From Chionoecetes opilio (Eukaryota; Arthropoda; Malacostraca; Decapoda; Majidae): a stretch of 64,000 nt of DNA. Of this stretch, positions 1 through 12,184 are shown piece after piece. Made by a program: the position numbers and the translations under genes. Within the stretch, counting starts at the first letter, position 1; each line of letters starts with the position of its first letter. Location: positions 12,501 to 76,500 of the forward strand of contig JACEEZ010006475.1 of the NCBI GenBank assembly GCA_016584305.1, in the 5' to 3' direction. Below the pieces are notes generated by a model. That model made no database searches, had not been told where the DNA came from, and saw nothing but the letters and a program-made list of their open reading frames with translations.

Positions 1-768
1 AGAAACCGTGATATTTTCCCCTCTTCAGAAACCGTGATATTTTTCCCTCTTCAGAAACCGTGATATTTTTTCCCTCTTCAGAAACCGTGATATTTTCCCT
101 CTTTCAGAAACCGTGATATTTTTCCCCTCTTCAGAAACCGTGATATTTTCCCCTCTTCAGAAACCGTGATATTTTCTCTCTTCAGAAACCGTGATATTTT
201 CCTCTCTTCAGAAACCGTGATATTTTCCTCTCTTCAGAAACCGTGATATTTTCCCTCTTCAGAAACCGTGATATTTTCCTCTCTTCAGAAACCGTGACAT
301 TTTCCTCTCTTCAGAAACCGTGATATTTTCCTCTCTTCAGAAACCGTGATATTTTCCTCTCTTCAGAAACCGTGACATTTTCCTCTCTTCAGAAACCGTG
401 ATATTTTCCTCTCTTCAGAAACCGTGATATTTTCCTCTCTTCAGAAACCGTGATATTTTCCTCTCTTCAGAAACCGTGATATTTTCCTCTCTTCAGAAAC
501 CGTGATATTTTCCTCTCTTCAGAAACCGTGATATTTTCCTCTCTTCAGAAACCGTGATATTTTCCTCTCTTCAGAAACCGTGATATTTTCCTCTCTTCAG
601 AAACCGTGATATTTTCTCTCTTCAGAAACCGTGATATTTTCCTCTCTTCAGAAACCGTGATATTTTCCTCTCTTCAGAAACCGTGATATTTTCCTCTCTT
701 CAGAAACCGTGATATTTTCCTCTCTTCAGAAACCGTGATATTTTCCTCTCTTCAGAAACCGTGACATT
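1..768. repeat. 26-bp tandem array, open at the left window edge
   Basis: About 29 head-to-tail copies of a 26-bp unit with core TTCAGAAACCGTGATATTTT and a variable pyrimidine spacer (CCTCTC, CCCTC and similar). Copies towards position 1 vary in spacer length, while those from about 200 to 760 are nearly identical apart from a few GTGACATTTT variants, which suggests recent homogenisation of the right part. The array begins outside the window, so its true length is unknown. No ORF is associated with it. Confidence 0.97.
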
Positions 769-834
769 TTGTACCGTCCGGTTTTATATTTTTTCCATTT
801 TTTCTTTCGTTTTTTTTCGACTATACTGTTGTTG

Positions 835-1043
835 TTTTTTTTACGAGGTGAAAAATCCTGACCCCTTGCTGCTTACTGACTGATATTTGATGCCAGGAGA
901 AGGGAATACTACACTTCTTCTAAATTTCAGTTGCATTTTATCATAGTTAACCATATTATCAGATAAACATAGGCATAATTTTAAGCATGAGACCTTAAGA
1001 TAGAATGGAATTTTCGCCTCGTAAAAATAAATAGACTATAGTA
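835..1043 (+). mobile_element. MITE family A, copy 1
   Basis: A roughly 200-bp element that begins TTTTTTACGAGGTGAAAAAT and ends near TTTTCGCCTCGTAAA, so the two ends are inverted repeats of each other. The same sequence recurs at 23430-23640 and 50744-50950. It has no coding capacity. A roughly 55-bp sequence with core CCGTCCGGTT flanks this copy on both sides (about 767-823 and 1052-1110). The superfamily was not identified. Confidence 0.8.
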
Positions 1044-1755
1044 CCCGAAATTTTGTGCCGTCCGGTTATATTATTTTTCCCATTTTTTCTGTCCTATTTT
1101 TTCAACATGTCACTGCCTAGTACCCGAATGACCTTACAGTGCCCTACAGTGACCTACAGTGACTCAGCCAAGATTACAGTGAGTACCCCTTATAAGTAGG
1201 GCAATGACAGTGACTCCTCCAACGTAACGTGAGTGTCTAGACATCAGTATATGGTCTTCCCTTCACCCTATGGTCACGAACACACGAACACACACTCGAC
1301 AACACCATCACGAGCATCACCGAGCACCACCACCTTACCCATCACCCCCTGAAGTGACGAGGACTCGAGACTCGTTGCTGCCCCGCCGCCGTCACCTCCT
1401 GGACTCACAACCCGGAGCATTGCTTCTACATATAATATGTATACTGGCTATGAGGAAGACTAACTATAATTTTAGGACCACTTATATAGCTCTCATCATA
1501 GCCTCACGTTCAGCCTTCATCACTATAACTATTTTTTGATGTTATACCAGACATTATTCACAACCCGGATTATTGTCTTTACTGGTTTTGAGGAAGACCA
1601 ACTAACTGTTATATTACAAAGATGACTCATTTTTACCAAATCTGCTGTTTTCATCGCTTCTTCCACCCTCTATAGGTAGCTGAAAATCCTGTGTACGTGT
1701 CATAACTTGTTATATGAGACTATAGATCCGAGCCTTTTATCATATCACCTTAGAA
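1044..1755. other. Stretch with no recognisable gene
   Basis: Apart from the short flanking repeat near 1052-1110 and a few short open frames with no recognisable domain, nothing is supported here. Two similar segments (about 1426-1470 and 1562-1605, sharing ACCCGGA and TGAGGAAGAC) suggest a small local duplication. Confidence 0.5.
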
Positions 1756-1832
1756 CAGTGTTTCTTAACCTGGGGTTAACCAGCACCCCAGGGGGTGCTG
1801 AAATAAATTTTAGGGGGTGCTGGGAAATGCTC
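1756..1832. mobile_element. Possible hAT-type terminus
   Basis: The string CAGTGTTTCTTAACCTGGGG followed by a short palindrome (CAGCACCCCAGGGGGTGCTG) resembles the terminal inverted repeats of hAT non-autonomous elements, which often begin CAGTGNTTCTNAACC. No matching right end was found, so the boundary and class are tentative. Confidence 0.4.
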
Positions 1833-2184
1833 CATATATGCCAGTACTATGTTAGACTTCCTCGCAATGGATACGAAAGTATCGAAGGGATACTTTTTGA
1901 TAATAGTACTATTTTTATTTGATAAAGTTTAACCTCATAATACTGACTTTCATTGATAGTGTACTTTCACTCGAGTGCTGATGTCTAACGTGAGACGGTG
2001 AGACCGCGCCGCTGCAGGCAGTAGTTACGTAGTAGCAGTACAGCTCAAGCCCCCGCCCGCATCTTTTGTTTTCGCCTTAATTAAAGTTCCAGTAATTCGG
2101 GTAAGACCATTAAAAGGGTTATCTTTCGCATTCGTCTAACTCATCATATAATCTCTCTCTCTCTTCAATGTTTTGATTCATTTT

Positions 2185-2740
2185 TTTTAAGATGAAGTAT
2201 TGATGACCCTTGTTCAAATTTTGGGCCAATTTAATGGGCCCGGAAAATTTTTGAGCCACCGTAAACAAAAAATTTTTAGCGTTTTTTTTAAAAAAATTCA
2301 TTGGGTTGACTATAAATTGACACATTTTTATCTTTACCTTTCCCCCCGAAGGTGGAAAATATTTGTGTTCGTCTGTCTGTTGTTTGTTTCCTGTTAACAT
2401 CATCAAAAGTATTTGCCCCAAATTTTTGAATTTTTTTTTTGGAGGGGAACGAACCTATGGTCAAAAAACCCAAATAAAATTTAATTTTTGAAGGTAAAAA
2501 GTCTAAGTTAGATTGGTGTTTTTGATAACGCTTTTTTGTTTTGCCATAGGCTTGTGTGATTCTGCAATCCCCAAAGACGCGTAAATAAAGTGACGAAATG
2601 TCACGTATGGCTTCAATGCATCCTGGATGTCGTGGAGGACAGACGGGAAATGTAGACCTCCCCTTTTCTTTATTTGAAACTCAAATTTGAAGTTGCTAGA
2701 CTCCCGAGACCCCAATGAAGATCTAGTGCAGAACTGAATA
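2185..2740. repeat. Dispersed repeat family B, copy 1
   Basis: About 550 bp that match 7960-8515 in the same orientation. Shared landmarks are GAAGTATTGATGA, ATTGGGTTGACTATAAA-like text, CCAAAGACGCGTAA and GACGTGGAGGAC-like text. The two copies differ chiefly in homopolymer lengths. There is no recognisable ORF, so it is probably an old transposon of unknown class. Confidence 0.7.
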
Positions 2741-3423
2741 GTTGCAAGCAAATGTAAATGAAAAGTAAAAAAAAAACCTAAAAGATCTGGTTATTTTTTT
2801 TACATCTTGCGTTGATTTTTAAGCTTACTCATTTTGTACATCATTTTAAAAATAAAAAATAAACATTTTTTCATTTTTTCCTTGTTAGGATTCTTTTAAA
2901 CCTATAGACTACCAAGCTACCTAAAAAACATAAAATCCTAAAAATTTTTCCCCTCATCCAGATTTTCCGCTTTTTTTATGCACTTTCTTTTCATTTACCC
3001 CTTTCTTTTTTGGGTTTATTCTTAATTTTCTTCAAACCAAAACTTATTTTCCCAAATTTTTTTACTTTTCATATTTTTTATTTTTATTTTCTTGTGTATT
3101 TTTAAATTTTTTTATTTTTTTCTTTTTTTCAAAAAACTTTATTTCTCATTTTTTCTTAAAACCTAAACTTAACTTTTTTTTTTATATTTTCCCTTCCCAA
3201 TTTTTAAAAATTTTTCCTCTTTTCGTTTTTCCATTTTTCTGTTTTTTCTTAATCCCCCAAAATTCCTTTATTTTCTACAATTTTTTTCCGCATTAATATA
3301 GGTTTAATCCCCGTTGGGGCGTCCCAACATAAAATGAAGGCAGCGGAATATTATTTTTTTTAAAAAAGGCCTATCATATTTGAAATTATAAGTTTACTCC
3401 AGTTTTCATTTTTTTGCCAAACT

Positions 3424-3459
<36 letters not shown>

Positions 3460-3719
3460 AAAATGATATTTTAATTTAATTTTTCTTTTCAAATTGTCGT
3501 CTTAAAATTTTTTATTTTAGCTTCGTTACGTTTCCACCCTCTTCTTTTTTTTCCCTCCCCCTCCCCCTCCCCCCCTCCCCCCCCCCCCTTCCCTCCTCCT
3601 CCTCCCCCCCTCCCCCTTTCCCCCTCCTCGCGATATGAAAAAAAAAATTGAAAAAGGAACCCAAATTTAAAAAACCAAAAAAAGGGTTTCTTTAAAATAC
3701 GTTCGAATAAGAAAAACGT
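2741..3719. other. T-rich, homopolymer-laden stretch without genes
   Basis: Extreme T richness (including a run of more than 30 T near 3428-3456) followed by a C/T tract at about 3540-3630. The only open frames are low-complexity. No gene is supported. Confidence 0.6.
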
Positions 3720-5350
3720 CAAAACAAGTTTTGGGCCACTGAAAGATAAAAATAAATCTTGGTAAATGATAATAAGAGTATGGCTTTCGTATCAATGTTT
3801 TTTAATGCGGTATTTATTAAAAAAGCCGAAGCTCCATTACCGAACCAGTAAAATTTTTGGGGGGACTCGAAAGGGATAGAGGGGTAATGGGAGAGAAAAG
3901 AAGAAAAAAAGTATTTGCAGAAACTTGACCCAGAAAAAACCCGGGGGTGGACAAAATTCCCCGCGACTACTTCGCGAATGTCACAGTAAATTTTTTGCTC
4001 CCTTAAAAGATTTTTTTCCAAAAAATCGCTAATGGAAAAAAATGTCAGTATGTGGAAATTAGAAAATGTTACCCCAATATTCAAAAAGGGGGAAGAGCCT
4101 CGCAAGAATTATCCCCAATTATTTAACGCCGTGATTGTTAAAACTTTTTGAGAAATATTGCGGGATAAAAAAGGCTTTTTCGATGAAAAAACTCAATACA
4201 AAAACTCCCAGCTGGACGAAATAGAGATTGTTTAAAACCCCCACTGATTTTTTTAATGATTTATTCAAATGGGACGCAAAAATTTCCCCTGGGAGTAATT
4301 CCTTTGATTTTCAGAAAGCCTTCAATAAAGCCCCCCATAAGCGATTTTTCCAAGTAAGGGCCCAATGCTTAGGAGAGCAATTATGTTCAGGGAAATTGGG
4401 TTTGGTTTCAAAGAAACAACGGGTATAATAAATGGCGAGGCATCGATGGTTTAGTGTCACTAGTGGGGTGCCTCGGGGCTCGGTCTTGGGGTCCTACTCT
4501 TTTTCTGTTTATATATCAAGATCGGGGACTGCGGACTGTATCAAAAAATATCGAAATTTGCAGATGACCCCAAAAATTAGGCGGTAAAATACTAGAGAAA
4601 ACTGCGAACTCATAAAACGTGATCCGCAAACACAATTGGAGTGATAAATGGCTATTAAAATGCAATTCCGAATATGTAAAGAATGAATTTTGGCAACATA
4701 CCTCAAATATAAATCAAATGCAAAATAAACGAAATGAAGTACAGCGGGAAAAATTTAGGTTATCTAGAAAACGATCAAAAAAACCGCCCGCTTCCCTAGC
4801 TGCCAGTAAAAAGGCGAATATGATGTTGGGCTTCTTTTAAACGCAACTTTAAAACATAATACTCCGAAGAATGACCAATTATACACGCCCCTTTGGAGGC
4901 CCACTTAGAATATGCCTTTAATTCTGGTCCCCCTTTTTCGAAAAAAGATCAAGCCAAATTGGAATCAGTGCAAAGAAGAGCAACCAAACAAATTCCATCT
5001 TGCGAATTATTTTATGAAGAGAGACTGCGGAAAAATTAAAATTTTTTTCCTTAAAGGATCGTAGAACCCCGTGGGGATTTGATAAAAACCCTTTTTAAGA
5101 TCAAAAAGGGTTTTGATTCATAATCAAGAGAACCTTTTCGAGCTTTCCCCAAGGACAACAAGAAATAATGGTTTAAAGGTAAAGGTCAACGGCATCACAG
5201 ATCCCGTAAAAATTATTTAAATGAGAGTCGTTGAACGTTTGGGAACAAGTTACCAGAAAATTTTGTCGAACCCGCACAAAAACTACTTTTAAAAAAACAG
5301 ACTTGACGCGCACTGTAAAAAAAAAAGGGTTGATATCCCCCTGCGAATTC
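3720..5350 (+). pseudogene. Decayed LINE reverse transcriptase
   Basis: Conceptual translation in shifting plus-strand frames recovers the order of non-LTR retrotransposon reverse-transcriptase blocks: VTPIFKKGE at about 4067-4095, DFFNDLFKWD then DFQKAFNKAPHKR at about 4246-4341, NGEAS then SVTSGVPRGSVLG at about 4430-4495, a FADD-like catalytic motif at about 4557-4570, SDKWLLKCNSE at about 4640-4672, then a VQRRATKQIPS-like thumb region at about 4970-5000. Many frameshifts and stops fall in homopolymers. The 5' ORF1 and endonuclease are not visible. The 3' end differs from that of the LINE tails found inside MCAT and CYBC1, so it is a separate family. The clade is not assigned. Confidence 0.85.
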
Positions 5351-6600
5351 ATATTTGTCCCCCCGGACTTTTGTTATGGAGGGTAGTTGTATTTAGTATA
5401 TTTCATATCCTATCATTCTTCAAGTAACTTCCTGTTCCTATCTTCTTTAGGGACAGGTATCATTTTCCAACTGTTTTTCTTACATGTTTTTATAGTTAGT
5501 GTATGTGTTCAGAGATACCCTCGTCGGGGCCCTTTAGGCCTGGTGTTGTTATTTATGAACCTTGAAAATCCTCCCCTACGTGACCTCAGGGAAAAATCAG
5601 GGTCCTCTTCGTTTCATCAAAAAAAATCTGTCTTTTTGTTTCCCCACCAATCGTACCTTTTGCTAATTTTTTCCCTTTTCCCTTTCCCCAATTTTCCTTT
5701 TCCTTCTTTCTGAAAATGTCACGGTTATTTATCTATTTTTGTTGAGGATTATTTTTTTTTTAAGTTTTTTAGTTTTCAGTTGTAAAAGAAGGTTTTTGTT
5801 ACATAGAAATTTGGCAAAAAAAGTTTGAGTTCTAACTATTCTTTTGGGGTTTGATAAAAAAAATTTTACTTCAATTAGGGATTTATTTTTTACTTTATTT
5901 CTCTTACTTTACTTTTTTACTTTTTATTTTACTTATTCTACTTTTTTTTTCCTTTTTTCCCTTTTTTTTGTAACTGTGACGTTTTCATTTTCCCTTCATA
6001 TATTTTACATATTTCGGCATGAATGTGAACGTTCGTCATCCCTTAGAAGGAAACTTTCAGACTTCGGTTACAAAATTCCCAAATTATGTATTACATAACG
6101 TTCCTTCTTGGCTGACCACGTAAAAAAAAAAAGGAGAAAAAAAAAGCTTTTGGGGACAGAGAAAAAATATATAAATACTCCTCACAGTTTCATGCAACAA
6201 ACCCTTACAAAACTGAAAAGAACGTCTTCAGACAAACATTACCAAAGAAACAAAAAACTTTCCTCGCCCCCTTAAAAAAAAGCTTCTCATGGCCTGAGAA
6301 AAAAAAAACTTTTCATACGGGCCCTTCAGAAAAACGTTCATCTTTTGACTTGAGAAAAACTTATCCGGGTAAACAAAAAACATTATCAAACGGATTTGTG
6401 GGATAACCCAAAGAAGAAAAAGAAAAAAATAATAAAAATTTATTTTTTTATTTTAAATTTTTTTTTTTTCTATTTTTTTTTTATAAAAATATATATATAT
6501 TTATATATTATATATATAATATATATATATATTGTATAGATGTATGAAATTTTTTTAAAAAAGAAAGCAGTGAACAAAATACAGTTTTCCTTTTTTTGGG
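5351..6600. other. AT-rich sequence without recognised gene
   Basis: T/C-rich text with short open frames of low complexity and an (AT)n-like tract at about 6488-6535. I see no domain, splice pattern or RNA gene. Confidence 0.5.
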
Positions 6601-7230
6601 GCAGAATCCCCACCTGTGTTTGTTGTAGACATAATAATGGTGAAGGAATGGTTGCCGTGGTGAGGCGCGGTGACTTTCCTCACTCTGTTTTGCTTCCGTC
6701 CTCCCGTGGTCTGCGTGTTTTTCACTCCTTTCCTCCACTCGTCCTCGTATCGGACATTTTCCCAAATCCTTTTTCACTCTCAGGATGTGAATCATTCAGT
6801 CTCGTCCCCCCATCTCTTGGTCCACCCCGCTGGGCCCGGCCGCCTCCTCTCCTCCACAACCTCTCCCTCCGCCCGGCCTCACGGCCTCACTTGGCCTCAC
6901 CATCACTTTCCCCATTCCTCATACCGCCCGGGGCTTTGGGCTTCCTTCCTTTCTTGTTCAGCCTCCTCATCCCCCTCACCTCCTCCCCTTCTCTTAACTT
7001 CCTGGCGCTTGGCCCCGGCCCTCGCCTCCCTCTCCATTCCATCTTCTGTCGCACGGCTTCCACCTTCGCCTTTCTTTCGCTCCATTCCTTGCCCCCTCTC
7101 CATCCCCCAGCCGGGCCTTCTTGGGGGGGGAGGCGTCCCGCACTCCCGCTACCGCTCCCATTTTCAGGGCCGGGCCTCCCGGTGGGCACGCGGTAGTGGA
7201 GGGGCCGCGCTTCCCCACCCCGGCTGGTAC

Positions 7231-7269
<39 letters not shown>

Positions 7270-7305
7270 CCCCCACCCCCCCCCCCCCCCCCCCCCCCCC
7301 TTTTT

Positions 7306-7337
<32 letters not shown>

Positions 7338-7960
7338 CTCCCCCCTCCCCCCCCCGGTACGGGGTCCCCGGCCCTTCCCGCCCTCTTTTTATCATGGTGT
7401 TCCTCTTAAATAAATTTCCAAAACCGGGTTCGCCCCATCCCAATTCCGGGGAAAAAACGGGGGCTATTGGGTTTTTTTTGGGAGGTTTACCCCGGCTCCT
7501 CCAACCTCTTGGGCATTCTTTTCCAACCTCCATCAAACCAAGTTTCCAAAAAAAAAGGGGCCCCCCCGCCCCTTGTACCATTTGGGAACTTCGGGGGGGT
7601 TTTGTTTTGGGGTGTTTGGGGTTTGGGGTTTCTTCCAGCCCCAGACCTAAGGGAACCCCATTTGCAGGGGGTAGGCATGGTTCTTAACTGGGGGGAGCCC
7701 CGGGGGGCTGAAAAAATTTAAAATATTGCCCCAAGTTTTTGTGGTAGAAATCAAGGGAATTTTGTAATTTATTTTTGGGGTTTAAAATTTAAAACCTTTG
7801 CTTTCCCAAAAACTTTCCCCGGTCTATTTTTCTTTAAACCCCCTCCCTATTACTAGTCCATCACCAAAGCCCCCGCCCCATTTGTTTGCCCAACCCAAGT
7901 TCCCGAAGGTGTTGGGTTTTTTGTTGTTTTTCTTTTCCTTTTTTGTGTGTTTTTTTTTTT
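6600..7960. other. GC-rich stretch with long C tracts
   Basis: An abrupt switch to GC-rich sequence containing near-uninterrupted C runs at about 7230-7355. Several frames are open simply because poly-C codes for proline and poly-G for glycine. No family is recognisable. Base composition differs strongly from both flanks, and the C runs may be length-unstable or mis-assembled. Confidence 0.5.
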
Positions 7961-8515
7961 TAAAGGAAGTATTGATGAGGGCCTTGTTCAAATCTGCACC
8001 AATTTTAATGGGGGCTGGAAAATGTTTGAGCCCACCTAAACATTTAACACTTTTAAGTGTTTTATTTTAAAAAATTTTCATTGGTTGGACTATAAAAATT
8101 TTACAATAAAATCATACCTCTACCCCCCAAGGTGGAATAATACTTTTGTTCGTCTTTTTTGTTTGTTTTTTTTCTCTGTTAACATCACCATAAAGTAGTT
8201 GCTCAATTTCTGAAGTATTTTTGGAGGGGAAAAGTTACCTTGGGCAAAAAAACCCCAACAATTAATTTTGAAGGTCAAAGTTTAAATTTGATTGGGGGTT
8301 TTGATAACAGCTTCTTTGTTTTTTCCATAGGCTTTTGTGATTTGAAAAGCCAAAGACGCGTAATGAAGTGACGAATATGTACGTATGGTTCAAAGCACCC
8401 TGGATGACGTGGAGGACCAGGGCCCGGGGACAATGTTGACTGCCATTTTATTATTTTCAAAATCAAATTGAAGTATGTAGACTGCGAGAGCACAAGGGAA
8501 GACTAGCTGCAGAAC
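7960..8515. repeat. Dispersed repeat family B, copy 2
   Basis: Second copy of the element at 2185-2740, in the same orientation. It ends just before a tRNA-derived SINE. Confidence 0.7.
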
Positions 8516-8517
8516 AG

Positions 8518-8690
8518 AACAGACCCCTTAGCGTGGTCGGTTGGAAAAGTGCGGACTCGCGTGTAGCGCCCTGCATTCGGTCAGGGGTTCAAACCCCCCC
8601 AAGTTTTTCCTGGCGTGGTGGCACTTTTTAGTTGGATTTTCAAAGTGTCTAGTAGGTCAAAATACTTATCTTGAACTGAACAGACTATTG
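8518..8690 (+). mobile_element. tRNA-derived SINE
   Basis: The head resembles a tRNA, with an A-box-like TGGTCGGTTGG and a canonical B box GGGGTTCAAACCCC. It is followed by a body (CCTGGCGTGGTGGCACTTTT) that recurs at 13640-13740, and an A-rich end near ATACTTATCTTGAACTGAAC. The acceptor stem does not pair as in a functional tRNA. RNA polymerase III transcription is expected for the family but is not shown. Confidence 0.75.
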
Positions 8691-10290
8691 ACTGCAGGCT
8701 TAGAGGGCTGATAGACCGAAAGGGACACTACCCGACTTGGATTAAGCCCAAAGCAGAAACCCATCTGCAAGCTTCCCCATGAGGTGGGATACCAGGCATC
8801 AGGGGGGAAGGCTTGCATTCGGCTTCGGAAAACCTGGTTATACCCTGTACCATCGGATGGTAGAACTGGTTCTTGGAACAGAGGCAGCCCAAAAAGAGAA
8901 AGAAATGCCTCCCTCTAACGATGCATGAGGGGTGTTGCAGATATGAGTTCGACATATTGGACCCGATTGTTCTGGAGATTATGGACATCCATCTGCATCT
9001 GTTCCCGTTGGATGAATAAAAAGAGTTTCCCAACTGAGTTAACTGAATTGTTACCCGGTACATTAAGGATGGTGAAATAAAGTGAAATTTCCCCTTCGGC
9101 GAGGATTGCAAACGACGACGAAGGCAGCGGATGTATTTCCCACTCTTTGGGCGAGTTCTTTGAGAGCATATATCAAGTGGGAAGGTAGTGTCGGTCTGCC
9201 AATTGCCCCCGCCATGAAGGGGAAAAGGTTTTGGGTTACGCTTTTGGGTTTAAAAACAGGGTACCAGATATCATCATGAAGCACTGTGTCTCAACGCCCT
9301 GCTTTGGCTGCATGACGTTGCTGCCTCACCTCAAATAAGTTATATAGTCTGTGTTTAAAATTGTAATTTCATCGGGTCGTCCTTTAAACCCCGACACAGA
9401 GTGTTCAAGTTACATTGTTAGGGGAGGGAAGTGAATATAAGCCTTCCTTCCCACAGAAGTGCGGGGGCCCCCACGTGGGGAAAAAACCCCCGACCCGTAT
9501 TGCAGGCTCAAGGATGAGATTGCAATATTCCCCCCAGAGTATCGAGAAGTCGCTAAAATTTTGAGGACGAAATGTTCACCTCTCTCTTCTTATCTGGCAG
9601 ACATTTTCAGCCCTTTGAATTAACTCACGTCCATGAACATGTTTGTAAAATCTGTTTGTGCAGAGAAATAGAAAAAATTTAAGAAGAAGCTTTCATCTGG
9701 GAAACGTCGAATCCAAGGAGGGGTGGGGGGAAGTTTTATCCTGGACGAGATATTGGGGAATAAGACAGTCAGTACATGTTGTACAGAAATTACAGCTTTC
9801 TACAGTTGTAGAAAAATTTTTGCTCACCTCTCGCATCTGAGACCACCAGACAAAGTACTTTTCCCCCGATCTAATTTCCAGAATAGATCAGCAGCCTTCC
9901 TGGCAGACATGGTGATGCTGGGGCAACCTGAAAGGGGGAGTTATTGATATGAGGGAACCAGGGTTGTAGACAAAATTCCCTAATTTCATTTTGGCTTCTG
10001 GTGTGACAGTTGGTAGCGTACCCTGGACGGCAAGGGCAGCGCTGGAGATGATCATTTCATTGCTTTTGCCTACAGTATTTGGGATCCTTTGGGGTTTTTT
10101 TTTTGGGGAATGAACAAAATAAAATGATCAAGCAGTACTTCACTTTTCTTTATCCATGTAGATGTAGCAACTGTAGTTCTGTAACGATGTTACGGAATAG
10201 GGGGGCTGGGCTTCCTAGACCGACTACTGGGGGGCTGGGTCGGAAAAGGTTAAAAAAAAGCTGCCCTTTGAAAATTATTTACATCACCCG
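8691..10290. other. Unassigned sequence
   Basis: More complex sequence than its neighbours, with overlapping minus-strand open frames of 73-127 codons at 8728-9284 that I cannot assign to any family, and no consistent splice structure. It could be a fragment of an unrecognised transposon. Nothing else is supported up to the start of the minisatellite. Confidence 0.4.
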
Positions 10291-10295
10291 TCAGG

Positions 10296-11068
10296 TACAC
10301 CATCCTTCATCCTTCATCCTTCATCCCTTCACACTATAGACACACTCGCCCCTTCATTCCTTCATCCTTGACCATTCATTTTTTCATCCTTCCACCCATC
10401 TATTCCTTATTTCATCCCCACCCATCCATACCTTCATTCCATCCCCATCCATTCATTCCTCCACTCCCACCCATACATTCCTTCATCCTTGCCCCACCCA
10501 CCCATTCCTTCATTCCTCCACCTATCCATTCCTTCATCCACCCAACATTCCTTCATCCACCCATCCATTCCTTCACCCTTGCCCACCACCCTTCCACTCC
10601 CACCCATGCATTCCTTCACCCCTCCACCCTAGCCACACCCACCCTTCCACTCCCACCCATAAATGCCTTCACCCCTCCACCCTTGCCACACCCACCCTTC
10701 CACTCCCACCCATAAATTCCTTCACCCCTCCACCCTTGCCACACCCACCCTTCCACTCCCACCCATACATTCCTTCACCCCTCCACCCTAGCCACACCCA
10801 CCCTTCCACTCCCACCCATCCATTCCTTCACCCCTCCACCCTTGCCACACCCACCCTTCCACTCCCACCCATCCATTCCTTCACCCCTCCACCCTTGCCA
10901 CACCCACCCTTCCACTCCCACCCATCCATTCCTTCACCCTCCCCCTTGCACCCACCCTTCACTCCCACCCATCCATTCCTTCCCCCCTCCACCCTTGCCA
11001 ACCCCCTTCCCACTCCCACCCATCCATTCCTTCACCCCTCCACCCTAGCCACACCCACCCTTCCACTC
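10296..11068. repeat. 53-bp C-rich minisatellite
   Basis: Units of about 53 bp built on CCTTGCCACACCCACCCTTC plus CCATCCATTCCTTCACCCC. Copies are irregular at the left and almost identical from about 10620 on. Proline-rich open frames across it are by-products of the repeat. Confidence 0.93.
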
Positions 11069-11286
11069 CCTAACAACACCCTTATACATGCCAGGACTTG
11101 TTTCCATATATGTAGGGTCAGTGTCCTTAGTATCCTCAGTATGCAAACACCCACTAAAGGAAGCTGCCCAGGGCGAGCCGCTTCCAGGTGTCCTCTACAG
11201 CTGTTCAAGGGACTCTGACCCACGTCCTGTGCTGCCCCCCCTACCCCCGCCATATCCGTCACCTGCCGCTCGGACACTGCTTCGCC

Positions 11287-11660
11287 TCGGTATGACACTA
11301 TAGGACTCGTCATGCATTCCAATTACACTAATGTATATAGGATTTGTTATGTATTCGATTTTTTCTTTATTACACTATACTTACTTTTTTTAATTACACT
11401 ATAGGATTCGTTATGCATCCCAATTACAGTATATAGGATTTGTTATGCATTAGATTTTTTTTTTTTTTTTACATCACAAAGGACTGGCCAAGGGGGGGAA
11501 ATGAGGTAACAAAAAACCCGCTTAGTTGACAGTCCCTATAGAGAAGACAGTCAGGGAATATAAAAAGAATTACACTATAGGACTCGTTATGCATTCGATT
11601 TTTTTGTACACTATACTTATACTATACTTACACTATACAGTATTATTTATGCATTCGAAT
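11287..11660. repeat. Irregular repeat with ACACTATAGGACTCGTTATG motif
   Basis: Four to five imperfect copies of a motif reading ACACTATAGGAYTCGTTATG followed by CATTC, separated by T-rich spacers. Confidence 0.75.
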
Positions 11661-11764
11661 AAAATGTTACAAAAATTCAAAATTAAAATCTCAGACGATG
11701 ACATGTAACAAACCTAACGTCCCTAAGGTAGAAAAAAAAAAAAGGGGGGGGGGCCTATGGGTGC

Positions 11765-12000
11765 TAACTAGAGAGCGCACAGCCTATACAAGGGGTGCCA
11801 GAACCTAGCCTAACCTAACCTAACCTAACCTAACTAGAGACGCACAGCCTACACAAGGGGTGCCAGAACCTAGCCTAACCTAACCTAACCTAACCTAACT
11901 AGAGAACGCACAGCCTATACAAGGGATGCCAGAACCTAGCCTAACATAACTTAACTAGCGACACAGCCTATACAGGGGGTGTCAGAACCTAGCCTAGCCT
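11765..12000. repeat. About 70-bp repeat ending in CCTAA runs
   Basis: Between three and four copies of a unit carrying GCACAGCCTATACAAGGGGT and ending in two to five CCTAA pentamers. CCTAA is the complement of the arthropod telomere repeat TTAGG. Here it forms short interstitial tracts inside a larger unit rather than a telomere. Confidence 0.85.
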
Positions 12001-12184
12001 AAGCTGCCTGTGGAGGGAAGGGGGGGGGAGTCAAGGCCAGGCGTCGGGAGGGTGGCGTGCATGAAGCTATGCAAAAAGGTCTTAAAAGGCTCGTTTGCAT
12101 GACAAATATACAGACGTGACCTCCCTCTTCCTGCCTCGCCTTCCTTGACCTTTTCTCTTTTATCGACCTTTTTTTCTTCTACCT

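Noticed and set aside
1..768. CRISPR array
   Set aside because: Units are head to tail without distinct spacers, in clearly eukaryotic sequence.
6670..7687. Proline-rich and glycine-rich proteins around the C tracts
   Set aside because: Open frames follow from poly-C and poly-G. No conserved domain is seen, and the run lengths are unreliable.
11800..12000. Telomere or subtelomere
   Set aside because: CCTAA runs are only two to five pentamers long and lie within larger repeat units or MITEs. Genes and unique sequence continue on both sides.
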